Part shown: in pieces, positions 1 through 7,181 of the stretch | Position numbering within the stretch: the stretch's first letter is position 1 | Layout: each line of letters starts with the position of its first letter | Source of the DNA: Gemmatimonadales bacterium UBA7835 | Lineage (GTDB): Bacteria > Gemmatimonadota > Gemmatimonadetes > Longimicrobiales > Gaopeijiaceae | Assembly (NCBI GenBank): GCA_002500925.1 | Contig: DLTN01000046.1 | Location: 1-11,186 of the forward strand | Direction of reading: 5' to 3' | Length of the DNA stretch: 11,186 nt | Program-made: the position numbers and the translations under genes | The notes under the pieces: model-generated | Seen by the model: the letters and a program-made list of their open reading frames with translations, nothing else | Told to the model about the DNA's origin: nothing | Databases searched by the model: none

Positions 1-2
1 CG

Positions 3-563
3 GGTGCATTATTGGCCGGAGATTCAGTCCGGGTAAACGGAGCGATCGTTGGCAGAGTCCTCTCGGTGGAAGGCAACACCTTCACTCTCCTGAGCCGAGG
101 TAAGCCTATTTGTCGGGCCGGGGAGATGCACGGAGAGGCACCCATATGCGACCCAGCACCGATACAGCGACGCACACTCCTGTTTGAAGAAGTGTCCCTG
201 GAGCGACGTATGGAGAAGGGGAATCCTGCGATCTGGACACTTGGTGGTGGAGTGATCGGCGGTGGAGTGTTCGCGGCGCTCGGTTATTTCATTGGGCCGG
301 TGGTTGGATTTGGTAAAGTGCCTGGGTGCACTGCGCAGGAATCGAACACCTACTGCGTGAATCCTGTTAGCAAAAGCGAATTGGATGCGCAGCAGAAAGA
401 GAGAGATCAGAGTCGGGGAGCGTTTTTCTTTGGCGTCGTGGGCGGGACCTTCGCGGCGGTTATGGCTCGCAAGCTTTCAGTCGGCTGGGTAGAGTTCACG
501 CCGACAGCGCCTTTACGTTCGAATGAAGGCTGGGGTATGTACGTTACCGTTCCAGCGAACTGA
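3..563 (+). CDS. Two-helix membrane protein of unknown function, 5' end outside the window
   Basis: The frame is open to the left edge, so this is the 3' part of a gene; a TTG at 12 could act as a start but nothing like a ribosome binding site precedes it. The visible N-terminus (GDSVRVNGAIVGRV, then a 'FTLLSRGKPI' strand) looks like the small beta-rich module often seen at the start of Gemmatimonadota-type hypothetical proteins, where a 'G-D-x-V-R-V' strand is followed by a short binding-surface strand. It is followed by two glycine-rich hydrophobic segments, about residues 75-95 (GGGVIGGGVFAALGYFIG) and 137-153 (GAFFFGVVGGTFAAVMA), counted from the TTG. The loop between them carries two cysteines (C105 and C114 approximately) that could form a disulfide if the loop is periplasmic. 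I do not recognise a family with known function. It is separated from the next gene by about 150 bases, so co-transcription is possible but not shown. Confidence 0.7.
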   Translation, partial: GALLAGDSVRVNGAIVGRVLSVEGNTFTLLSRGKPICRAGEMHGEAPICDPAPIQRRTLLFEEVSLERRMEKGNPAIWTLGGGVIGGGVFAALGYFIGPVVGFGKVPGCTAQESNTYCVNPVSKSELDAQQKERDQSRGAFFFGVVGGTFAAVMARKLSVGWVEFTPTAPLRSNEGWGMYVTVPAN

Positions 564-711
564 TCTCGAAAGTCCGAGTCAGGAGTTACGGCGCATTACG
601 TTGTGGAGAGTGCTCAGAGAGTTTTAGAAGGAGCGATTGGCTCGTTTCGTTGGCTTAAATAGCCGAAAGTTACCTTCGAGTGGGTGCCATGAATTACGGG
701 GATCGTTGATC

Positions 712-2010
712 ATGACTGTTCGTTTTGTGCTAGCGCTTGTTGCCTCGCTGGCCGCAACGAGCCCGGTATCGGGTCAAGCCATGGCGGATCCTGGGGCTCC
801 GAAGCCGGTTGCGATCACCTTCCTCGATGTAGGGCAAGGGGACGCAACCGTGATCCGCACGCCGAGTGGCCGAGTTGTAATGATCGATGCAGGGCGGGTT
901 TCACCCCTTCGTCAATTGACGAGGCTAGGCGTTAGCGAGATCGCTCTTCTTATAGCAACTCATGCGCACGCCGATCACATAGGCGGGTTGGATGACGTTC
1001 TCACAGCTCGCCCTGTAGACACCTATGTCGATAATGGTACGCCCCACACGACAGAGACATACAGGGAACTTATGGCTCATGTCGAGCGTTTGGATGTTCG
1101 GTATCTTCAGGCTGTGCCGAGGACTCTCACTCTAGATGAGATTTCTCTGGATATCCTTCCCCTGCCACCGTCGATGGAAGGGCAAAACAATCGATCGGTA
1201 GGGGTCCTACTCAGGTATGGCGAGTTCCTAGCCTTCTTCTCAGGAGATTCAGAGAGACCCGAACTGGAATTTTGGCAAGCAAGAGGGGTCGTCGAGGATG
1301 TGACCTTGCTAAAGGCTCCTCATCACGGCGCAGTCAATGGATTTACCCATTCATTCTTAGAGGAAGCTGCCCCGGAAGTCGTAGTCATCTCGGTCGGTGC
1401 GACTAACCCGTATGGGCATCCCCGCCCCGAGGCACTAGCGGCGTATAGCTCCGTTGCCGAGGAGGTACTGCGTACCGACCGGGACGGTACCGTCACCGTG
1501 TTAGGCTTCTCTGACGGTCGTTATGAAACAGTGCTAGGGGAGGCCTCTTATGATCAAGTTGAGCTCCAATCGATGGGATATTGGGACATTAATCAACTCA
1601 GGCCCGGGGATGATTCCGGTGGCCAGCTTGACCTAGTTTCCGGGATGCTCCCTAGCAATCAGACAACGAGTAGAATGGAGGACATTCTTACGCTAACCGT
1701 AAATGCAGGCACTAGTAGTCAGGATGCTCCAAATCTAAATGCTGAGTATGTGGTGATCGAAAATCACAGCCCCACAAGCGTGGACATCGGAATGTGGCGG
1801 CTCTGTGACCTCTCGAGCCGGTGCTTTCGCTTTCCGTCGGGTTCTAACATTGATGGCGGCCGCAGAGTTGTGGTGTACACCGGTTACGGTACGACGGACG
1901 GAATCTCTTTTTTCATGAACAACGGAAATGCGGTCTGGAATGACAACGGCGATGAGGCGAGGCTTTTCGGTGCGGGGGGACAGGAGGTTTTGAGGTATGT
2001 GTATGAGTGA
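712..2010 (+). CDS. Secreted ComEC-like metallo-beta-lactamase-fold hydrolase with C-terminal lamin-tail domain
   Basis: Starting at ATG 712 gives 432 residues that open with a clean signal peptide (MTVRFVLALVASLAATSPVSGQA), so the mature protein should be exported. The frame is open further upstream to a TTG at 637 behind AAGGAG, but that spacing is only three bases and the extra 25 residues would bury the signal peptide; I prefer 712, preceded by GGGGAT about eight bases away. Residues 34-275 match the hydrolase domain of ComEC/Rec2: FLDVGQGDA (38-45), the metal-binding HAHADH (84-89), FSGDS (176-180), APHHG (202-206) and GHPRPE (235-240), so all metal ligands expected for the fold are present. 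In the family this domain acts on DNA or phosphodiesters; the substrate here is inferred only. Residues 322-432 form a lamin-tail-like beta domain (YVVIEN, LCDLSSRCFRFP, ARLFG) with a cysteine pair at 365/371. The last 14 bases overlap the DUF3006 gene, indicating one operon. Confidence 0.88.
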   Translation: MTVRFVLALVASLAATSPVSGQAMADPGAPKPVAITFLDVGQGDATVIRTPSGRVVMIDAGRVSPLRQLTRLGVSEIALLIATHAHADHIGGLDDVLTARPVDTYVDNGTPHTTETYRELMAHVERLDVRYLQAVPRTLTLDEISLDILPLPPSMEGQNNRSVGVLLRYGEFLAFFSGDSERPELEFWQARGVVEDVTLLKAPHHGAVNGFTHSFLEEAAPEVVVISVGATNPYGHPRPEALAAYSSVAEEVLRTDRDGTVTVLGFSDGRYETVLGEASYDQVELQSMGYWDINQLRPGDDSGGQLDLVSGMLPSNQTTSRMEDILTLTVNAGTSSQDAPNLNAEYVVIENHSPTSVDIGMWRLCDLSSRCFRFPSGSNIDGGRRVVVYTGYGTTDGISFFMNNGNAVWNDNGDEARLFGAGGQEVLRYVYE

Positions 2011-2296
2011 GCATGAGTTCGAGGTCTGGGTTGTCGATTCTCTTGGAGATGGTACAGCGGTTTTGGTGGAGGCGGGTGACAAAGAGCCGCCGTCACTGAT
2101 TGAAATGTCCGCCGATTTGCTCGGCTCCTTAGCGATTGAGGGTGCGGTCCTTGTCGTTCCGTTAGGTGAGGTGGGTGAGCCCCTCTGGGATAAGGCGAAA
2201 CGTGATCTAGATACGGAGCGAGCACTCAAGGCCGAAGCAGAGAGGCTGCTGGATAGACTTCAGGAACGTGATCCGGGTGGCGATATCGTTTTGTAA
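1997..2296 (+). CDS. DUF3006 family small protein
   Basis: A 99-residue protein whose first half (FEVWVVDSLGDGTAVLVEAG, then EGAVLVVPLG) has the strand pattern of DUF3006, a small beta-barrel-like family of unknown function that is repeatedly encoded next to standalone ComEC-type metallo-beta-lactamase proteins. The second half (about residues 63-92) is charged and helical, possibly a short coiled coil. There is no signal peptide, so it should stay in the cytoplasm while its partner is exported. The start at 1997 lies nine bases after AGGAGG (1982-1987), inside the end of the upstream gene, and overlaps it by 14 bases; an in-frame ATG at 2003, seven bases after GAGG, is equally possible. The overlap suggests translational coupling. 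Function is unknown; the association with the hydrolase is the best clue to its role. Confidence 0.82.
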   Translation: MCMSEHEFEVWVVDSLGDGTAVLVEAGDKEPPSLIEMSADLLGSLAIEGAVLVVPLGEVGEPLWDKAKRDLDTERALKAEAERLLDRLQERDPGGDIVL

Positions 2297-2303
2297 GCCC
2301 TTA

Positions 2304-2320
2304 AGGATCGAGCGATTCCT
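2304..2320. terminator. Small hairpin between convergent genes, possible terminator
   Basis: AGGATC-GAGC-GAT(T)CCT can fold into a short stem with one bulged T and a four-base loop, in the 29-base gap between two convergent stop codons. Neither strand has a U-run after it, so intrinsic termination is not well supported; position is the main argument. Confidence 0.22.
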
Positions 2321-2325
2321 GTGGT

Positions 2326-3738
2326 CTAAACTTCCTGACGTAGGCCGGCCCAATCATCGAACGCACCGTCGACAAGTGTGACGTCAAATCCTTCTCGCGC
2401 GAGGAGTGCTGTTGCCGCTGAGGCCCGGTTGCCGGATCGACAGTATGTCATCACAGGTTTTCCTCTGGGGACCTCATTGATACGAGACGCTAGACGAGTG
2501 TGCGCAATATTTAGCGCTCCGGGGATGTGAGCTGTTTCAAACTCCGACGAACCTCGAACGTCCACGATCGTCCATTCAGCGCTACTCACGTTTGCATCCA
2601 AATCCGAGAACTCGATCCGTGACAGTGAGTGGTCGGCTAACCGACTGCTGGAAAGCTCTGAGGGCGGAGTAAAGCCCGAAATGTTGTCGTAGCCAATCCT
2701 GACTAGGGTTCGAACAGCGAGGTTGACTTGTTCCTCATCGAGAATCAGATAGATCTCCGCGGCCGGGTCAACGTAGGAACCAACGATCATTGCAAAACTT
2801 ATCCCTAGCGGTGCGTAGAGAGACCCTGCCACATGGCCTGCCATGAATTGTTTTCGATCCGGTCGTGTGTCTATGATCACTGCATGGCTAGCCGTGCTCT
2901 GCAGAATGAGGTCCTCGATTCCACACAGTTTCGGGACCGGTAGGGGCCCGAGAATGGGGGCGCCCTCTCTATTCAACTCCTTCATTCGGGTGAAGTACAG
3001 TGGGGGTGCTGGCTGTCCACCAAGAATAGACCCAACGAAGGCTTCTTCCGTCTGAAAGCCCAAGGCAGCGTTGAATTTTCTTTCGTAGCCAACTGTGGAC
3101 ATTGGTACGGCGCCGAGAGCCTTCCCACACGCACTGCCTGCGCCGTGCCCTGGCCATACTTGCAGGTGGTCCTGTAGTGCCAAGAATCGCTCTGTAGACT
3201 TGTATAGTTGACGAGCAGAAGGGTCCTGCGTGCCACTTACACCGGAAGCCGTTTCAAGAAGGTCGGGACGCCCGAGATCTCCTACGAACACAAAATCACC
3301 TGAGGCAATGCCTATCGGTTCTGTGGCTCCGCTACCCGTGTCCGTAACGAGAAAACTCATGTGCTCCGGTGTGTGTCCGGGTGTATGTAATGCCCGGATG
3401 CAAATGTTTCCGATCATGAACTCGTCATTGTCTTTCAGCTTGCGGATGTCATAGCCCGAGTCCTTAGGCCAAACGTATGCGCAGTCGTCTCCTCCTTCTC
3501 CTGACAGGTAGATGGTGACTTGGTGATGCTCGGCGAACTCTCTTAGTCCTGAGAGGAAATCAGCGTGGATATGTGTTTCGGTAGCAGCTACAATGCACAG
3601 ACCCTCCTCCTTCGCTATCTCCGTGTATCGATCGATATCGCGTCCTGGATCGATTATCAGAGCCTCCCCGGTGCGTTGGCATCCTAGTAAGTACGCGTAT
3701 TGAGCGAGTTCCTGATCCATAACTTGGCGAAAGAACAT
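2326..3738 (-). CDS. CstB-like persulfide dioxygenase: metallo-beta-lactamase + pseudo-rhodanese + rhodanese
   Basis: This 470-residue cytoplasmic protein (no signal peptide) has three domains. Residues 1-265 are an ETHE1/persulfide-dioxygenase-type metallo-beta-lactamase domain with THIHAD (55-60), HTPGHT (118-123), GDLGRPDLL (153-161) and PGHGAGSACGK (196-206). The likely mononuclear iron ligands of this family are retained: His56, His122 and Asp154. Residues about 273-358 form a rhodanese fold in which the active-site loop reads LILDEEQ, with no cysteine, so it should be inactive. Residues about 375-468 form a complete rhodanese with Cys433 in CRSGNR. This order matches CstB of Firmicutes, which oxidises low-molecular-weight persulfides and transfers the sulfane sulfur to make thiosulfate; function here is inferred from architecture. 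Cys204 in GSACGK may match the extra conserved cysteine of that group. The ATG at 3738 has AGAGGA eight bases upstream. It is convergent with the DUF3006 gene and divergent from the DUF5107 gene, so it is probably monocistronic. Confidence 0.88.
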   Translation of the reverse strand: MFFRQVMDQELAQYAYLLGCQRTGEALIIDPGRDIDRYTEIAKEEGLCIVAATETHIHADFLSGLREFAEHHQVTIYLSGEGGDDCAYVWPKDSGYDIRKLKDNDEFMIGNICIRALHTPGHTPEHMSFLVTDTGSGATEPIGIASGDFVFVGDLGRPDLLETASGVSGTQDPSARQLYKSTERFLALQDHLQVWPGHGAGSACGKALGAVPMSTVGYERKFNAALGFQTEEAFVGSILGGQPAPPLYFTRMKELNREGAPILGPLPVPKLCGIEDLILQSTASHAVIIDTRPDRKQFMAGHVAGSLYAPLGISFAMIVGSYVDPAAEIYLILDEEQVNLAVRTLVRIGYDNISGFTPPSELSSSRLADHSLSRIEFSDLDANVSSAEWTIVDVRGSSEFETAHIPGALNIAHTRLASRINEVPRGKPVMTYCRSGNRASAATALLAREGFDVTLVDGAFDDWAGLRQEV

Positions 3739-3759
3739 GACAGCATCCTCTGGAGATCA

Positions 3760-3782
3760 TCTGACATGCAGATAGCGTCAGA
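3760..3782. promoter_or_regulatory. Inverted repeat TCTGAC-N11-GTCAGA upstream of the CstB-like gene, possible operator
   Basis: Two perfect six-base arms (3760-3765 and 3777-3782) lie about 20 bases upstream of the CstB-like start, in the divergent region 3739-3925. A second overlapping five-base inverted repeat, ATCTG-ACATG-CAGAT, spans 3759-3773. The place is right for an operator of a sulfur-responsive repressor, and CstB homologues elsewhere are so regulated, but repeats this short occur by chance and no promoter boxes could be fixed. The rest of the divergent region shows nothing else recognisable. Confidence 0.25.
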
Positions 3783-3925
3783 GTTCAGGGATGTGCAAGA
3801 GGAATCACTCACGCAGCCGTTTCTGGGCTTGGTATCACACTGGTTAGTCGCATAGCAATTTGCCGTGCGATCGATGCGGGGCCATCGTGTCGCTCTCTTC
3901 ATAACCCAACCTTTGCGCCGTGCCG

Positions 3926-6900
3926 ATGCTGATCCGTCTTATAGCCTTTCTAGGGCTTCAGGGATTTCTGTGTATGTCATTCGTTCTAGGTACCCACGAA
4001 TTGGCCGGTCAGACCCGAGCCACGGTGGCCGAGGAGCGGATTGCGCTAGCTACCTATCCGTATTCGGATGCGAATCCGATCCCTGTGCTAACTCAGGATC
4101 CGCGCCTATATCCTTATCACAAGTTCGAGGGATACGCACACGAGTCCGAGTTGCGGGAATGGACTGTGGTCACCCTAGAGAATGACTGGATCGAAGTGTG
4201 GGTTTTGCCGGAAGTTGGTGGAAAGGTGTGGGGCGCAAGGGTGAAGGCGACTGGCCACGAATTCATCTACCGAAACGAGGTGATGAAATTTCGGAACATC
4301 GCGTTAAGGGGCCCATGGACCTCTGGGGGGATTGAGTTCAATTTCGGCGTGATTGGGCACACTCCATCTACTGCGAGCCCGGTCGACTACCTGCTTAGTG
4401 AGAATGACGATGGGAGTGCGAGTGTGTTTGTCGGGGCAATGGACCTGCCCTCTAGGACTCGTTGGCGGGTCGAAATCAGACTCCCCGCGGATCGGGCTTA
4501 CTTCGAGACACATGCGCAGTGGCAAAATCCAACGCCACTGGAGCACCCCTACTACAATTGGATGACCGGGGCAGCTTTCGCTAAGGATGACCTAGTCCTC
4601 TCTATACCAGGGAACGCGTACCTAGAGCATCCTGGCGCAGAGCAGAGCTGGCCGGTAGACCCTGAGGGCCGGTTTCTTCCGGCGTACGACCAGAATCGAT
4701 TCGGAGGCAACAAGTCTTACCACGTGGTCGGGTCACACCAAGATTTTTTTGGAGGTTACTTCGAAGATGAGGACTATGGGTTTGGTCACTGGGGGCGTTA
4801 CGAGGAAATGCCCGGTCAGAAGCTCTGGCTGTGGGCTCTGTCGCGCCATGGAGGAATCTGGGAAGATCTTTTGACCGATACTGATGGCCAGTACATAGAA
4901 TTTCAGGCTGGCCGTTTGCTGGTTCAATATTCACCGAGCGGAGAGGTGAACCCGATCTCTGAGGTTGGTTTTTCACCGGGGAGCTCGGACAGGTGGACGG
5001 AAACATGGTTTCCAGTAGAGAGACTCGGGGGCCTCACAGAGGCGTCCCGTGAAGGAGCTCTCTACCTGGAGCGGATTGGGACCGAAGTGCTCGTGCGCGC
5101 TCATTCTTTTGTCGCCGCCGCAGACACGCTCGTGATCTCTGTAGGCGGAGATACTGTCCTTACCGATGCAAGGGACTTCAATGTGCTTGAGCCTGTCTCT
5201 TGGAGTGTAGAGGTGCCTGAGGATGCCGATGTTGTAATTACGCTTGGTGCTCTTGGCCTGCACTACGACAGTGACCCACAGTCGAAATCACTGGATCGCC
5301 CTTTCCAGACCCCGCCTGAGGCGGTGCCTTCCATACCCTGGGCCGATAGGAACGCCGAGGCTGCATCCGAGCTTGTGCAAGGGAGGCGACTTGCGGAGGC
5401 GCGGCATACTTATGAGGAGGTATTGGATGCCGAGCCTTGGCATCGGGAAGCCCTCCTTGGTCTAGCCGACTTGGAATTCAGGCGTGGCCTGAACTCTACG
5501 GGACTTCTATATGCTCGCCGTGCACTTCAATTAGATGCCTATGATACCGAGGCAAATTTCCTCGCGGGAAACCTCTACTTAGCCGCCGGAAAGGTGCTCG
5601 ACGCTCACGAGGCTTTTGGCTGGGCCGCTCGAGGCATGCAGTACCGATCCGTCTCGTATCAGCAACTTGCCAAACTGGAAGCCGTAGAGGGTGACTGGAA
5701 GGAGGCGACCAGATACGCGAACATGGCTCTCGACTATGACGTCTATGCTCTTCCCGCATATCACATCCTGGCGGTGTCTGCTCGAGCAGAAGGAGACTCT
5801 CTTCGGGCCTCAAACGCGTTAGAACGGATTGAAGAGATTGATCCCATGTCGCACATACCGTTCGCTGAGCACTGGCTGGCGGAGGATGGAAATGAAGCGA
5901 GAGCAGAACTTCGCGCCCGGTTTAGAGGTGAATTCCCGGGACAAGAGATCATCGAGCTTGGACTGGCATATGCCGCGGTCGGTAGGATGGGTGAAGCGAG
6001 GGCGGTGATGTCTCTGGCAGACGGGACAAGTGTCGAACCCCTAACACGTGCCTGGATCGCTCATTCTGCAGGTAACGTCGGTGACTTGGGCGCACCAGCT
6101 TCTGTAGACTTTGTGTTTCCTTTCCGTAGAGAGATGCTGCCTGTACTCACTTGGGCTGCAGATAACACAGACCACTGGGGATGGAGGTACCTTCTGGCCT
6201 TGGTTTTGGCTGCTCGTGACCGACCTCTTGAAGCTGCTAACGAGTTACGCGCGATCGGATTGAAGCCGGACTATGCTCCGGTGTACACGACTCGAGCACT
6301 CCTCGTGAATGACGACGAAGCAGATCGAGAGCGGGATCTCCGCTACGCTGTGGAGCTCAATCCGGATGAGCGCTTACTCAGGATTCCTCTAATTCAACAT
6401 ATGCAGGCAGCTCGGAATTGGGATGAGGCGGTCAGGGCGTCAGGGTCAGCGCTTGAGATTTTCCCCAGAGATTTCGATCTCGCGCTGCTTCATGTTCGGA
6501 GCCTTAACGAGTTAGAGCGATACGAAGAGTCCATTCGGATCATGCACGATATTCAGGTCTTGCCATCCGAGCACTCGCTCGGAGCGCATCAGCTCTTTGC
6601 CGACGCTGAAGTCATGGCTGGTCTGGTCGCTCTCGAACGGGGTGAACTTGAAGTAGCCAACGATCACTTCTTAATGGCAATGACGTGGCCAGAGCGACTT
6701 GGGCAGGGTCGCCCATACTCTCCCGAAGAGCGGTTACCTCGTTTTCTCCTTGCCTTGTCGCGCTGGCTCAGCGATGACTCAGAGGGTGCGAGCCGTGCCT
6801 GGACTGCAGTCGTTGATGCAACACCTGATTCAGTTTTTTGGGGAGAAAGTGCTACGCGTCTGGACCTGCTCGGTGCCCTATCGCTTGAAGCACTCGGGAG

Positions 6901-7105
6901 ACAGGAAGAGCTTAAGAGCTTCGGAGATGTTGGCGTTGGTGCCTTGGCTCCAGTCGCTAATCAGGTCCGCGCCGCTTCCCGGGCTGGCGAGTCCGTTGCT
7001 CTCGCTGTAGCTGCTACCACCGCCGAGATTGATGAGATCTTCGATGATGTTCAGGGAAGGTTGATCCAGAAAGTGTTGGGATTCGCAAGTCAGGTTGTTC
7101 ACTAA
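3926..7105 (+). CDS. Exported DUF5107 domain protein with tetratricopeptide repeats
   Basis: A 1059-residue protein counted from ATG 3926; a GTG at 3920 is in frame and cannot be excluded, and neither start has a visible ribosome binding site. The N-terminus (MLIRLIAFLGLQGFLCMSFVLG...LAG) is a signal peptide, probably cut after LAG near residue 28; there is no valid lipobox. Residues about 65-375 are a DUF5107 domain, with WVLPEVGGKVWG (92-103), the hallmark GPWTSGGIEFNFG (129-141), PVDYLLSENDDGS, NPTPLEHPYYNW and FFGGYF. The DUF5107 fold is thought to resemble galactose-mutarotase-like sugar-binding beta-sandwiches, so carbohydrate binding or cleavage is plausible but unproven. Residues 375-460 form a beta-rich linker, and from about 475 to 960 come helical repeats of tetratricopeptide type (for example HREALLGLADLEFRRG and TEANFLAGNLYLAAGK). 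DUF5107 fused to TPRs is a known arrangement in Bacteroidota-like and related bacteria. Location is inferred as periplasmic or surface-exposed. It stands alone as a transcription unit, divergent from the CstB-like gene and convergent with fhs. Confidence 0.87.
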   Translation: MLIRLIAFLGLQGFLCMSFVLGTHELAGQTRATVAEERIALATYPYSDANPIPVLTQDPRLYPYHKFEGYAHESELREWTVVTLENDWIEVWVLPEVGGKVWGARVKATGHEFIYRNEVMKFRNIALRGPWTSGGIEFNFGVIGHTPSTASPVDYLLSENDDGSASVFVGAMDLPSRTRWRVEIRLPADRAYFETHAQWQNPTPLEHPYYNWMTGAAFAKDDLVLSIPGNAYLEHPGAEQSWPVDPEGRFLPAYDQNRFGGNKSYHVVGSHQDFFGGYFEDEDYGFGHWGRYEEMPGQKLWLWALSRHGGIWEDLLTDTDGQYIEFQAGRLLVQYSPSGEVNPISEVGFSPGSSDRWTETWFPVERLGGLTEASREGALYLERIGTEVLVRAHSFVAAADTLVISVGGDTVLTDARDFNVLEPVSWSVEVPEDADVVITLGALGLHYDSDPQSKSLDRPFQTPPEAVPSIPWADRNAEAASELVQGRRLAEARHTYEEVLDAEPWHREALLGLADLEFRRGLNSTGLLYARRALQLDAYDTEANFLAGNLYLAAGKVLDAHEAFGWAARGMQYRSVSYQQLAKLEAVEGDWKEATRYANMALDYDVYALPAYHILAVSARAEGDSLRASNALERIEEIDPMSHIPFAEHWLAEDGNEARAELRARFRGEFPGQEIIELGLAYAAVGRMGEARAVMSLADGTSVEPLTRAWIAHSAGNVGDLGAPASVDFVFPFRREMLPVLTWAADNTDHWGWRYLLALVLAARDRPLEAANELRAIGLKPDYAPVYTTRALLVNDDEADRERDLRYAVELNPDERLLRIPLIQHMQAARNWDEAVRASGSALEIFPRDFDLALLHVRSLNELERYEESIRIMHDIQVLPSEHSLGAHQLFADAEVMAGLVALERGELEVANDHFLMAMTWPERLGQGRPYSPEERLPRFLLALSRWLSDDSEGASRAWTAVVDATPDSVFWGESATRLDLLGALSLEALGRQEELKSFGDVGVGALAPVANQVRAASRAGESVALAVAATTAEIDEIFDDVQGRLIQKVLGFASQVVH

Positions 7106-7118
7106 TGCTATGGGTTTT

Positions 7119-7139
7119 GCGCTGACTCTCCGTCAGGGC
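7119..7139. terminator. Hairpin in the convergent gap between the DUF5107 gene and fhs
   Basis: GC-G-CTGAC-TCTCC-GTCAG-G-GC folds into a five-base-pair stem with a G-G mismatch and two further pairs, in the 76-base gap between two convergent stop codons. No T-run follows on either strand, so this is at best a weak bidirectional terminator. Confidence 0.25.
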
Positions 7140-7181
7140 AGGATACCATGTGAGATTGACCGGGGCCTCCAATTCGTCAGG

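Noticed and set aside
637..711. 25-residue N-terminal extension of the ComEC-like hydrolase from TTG 637
   Set aside because: The AAGGAG is only three bases from the TTG and the extension would place charged and polar sequence before a textbook signal peptide.
1735..2229. 164-codon open frame on the minus strand over the lamin-tail and DUF3006 region
   Set aside because: Low-complexity Ser/Arg/Pro/Thr composition, no recognisable domain, and full overlap with two well-supported genes on the other strand.
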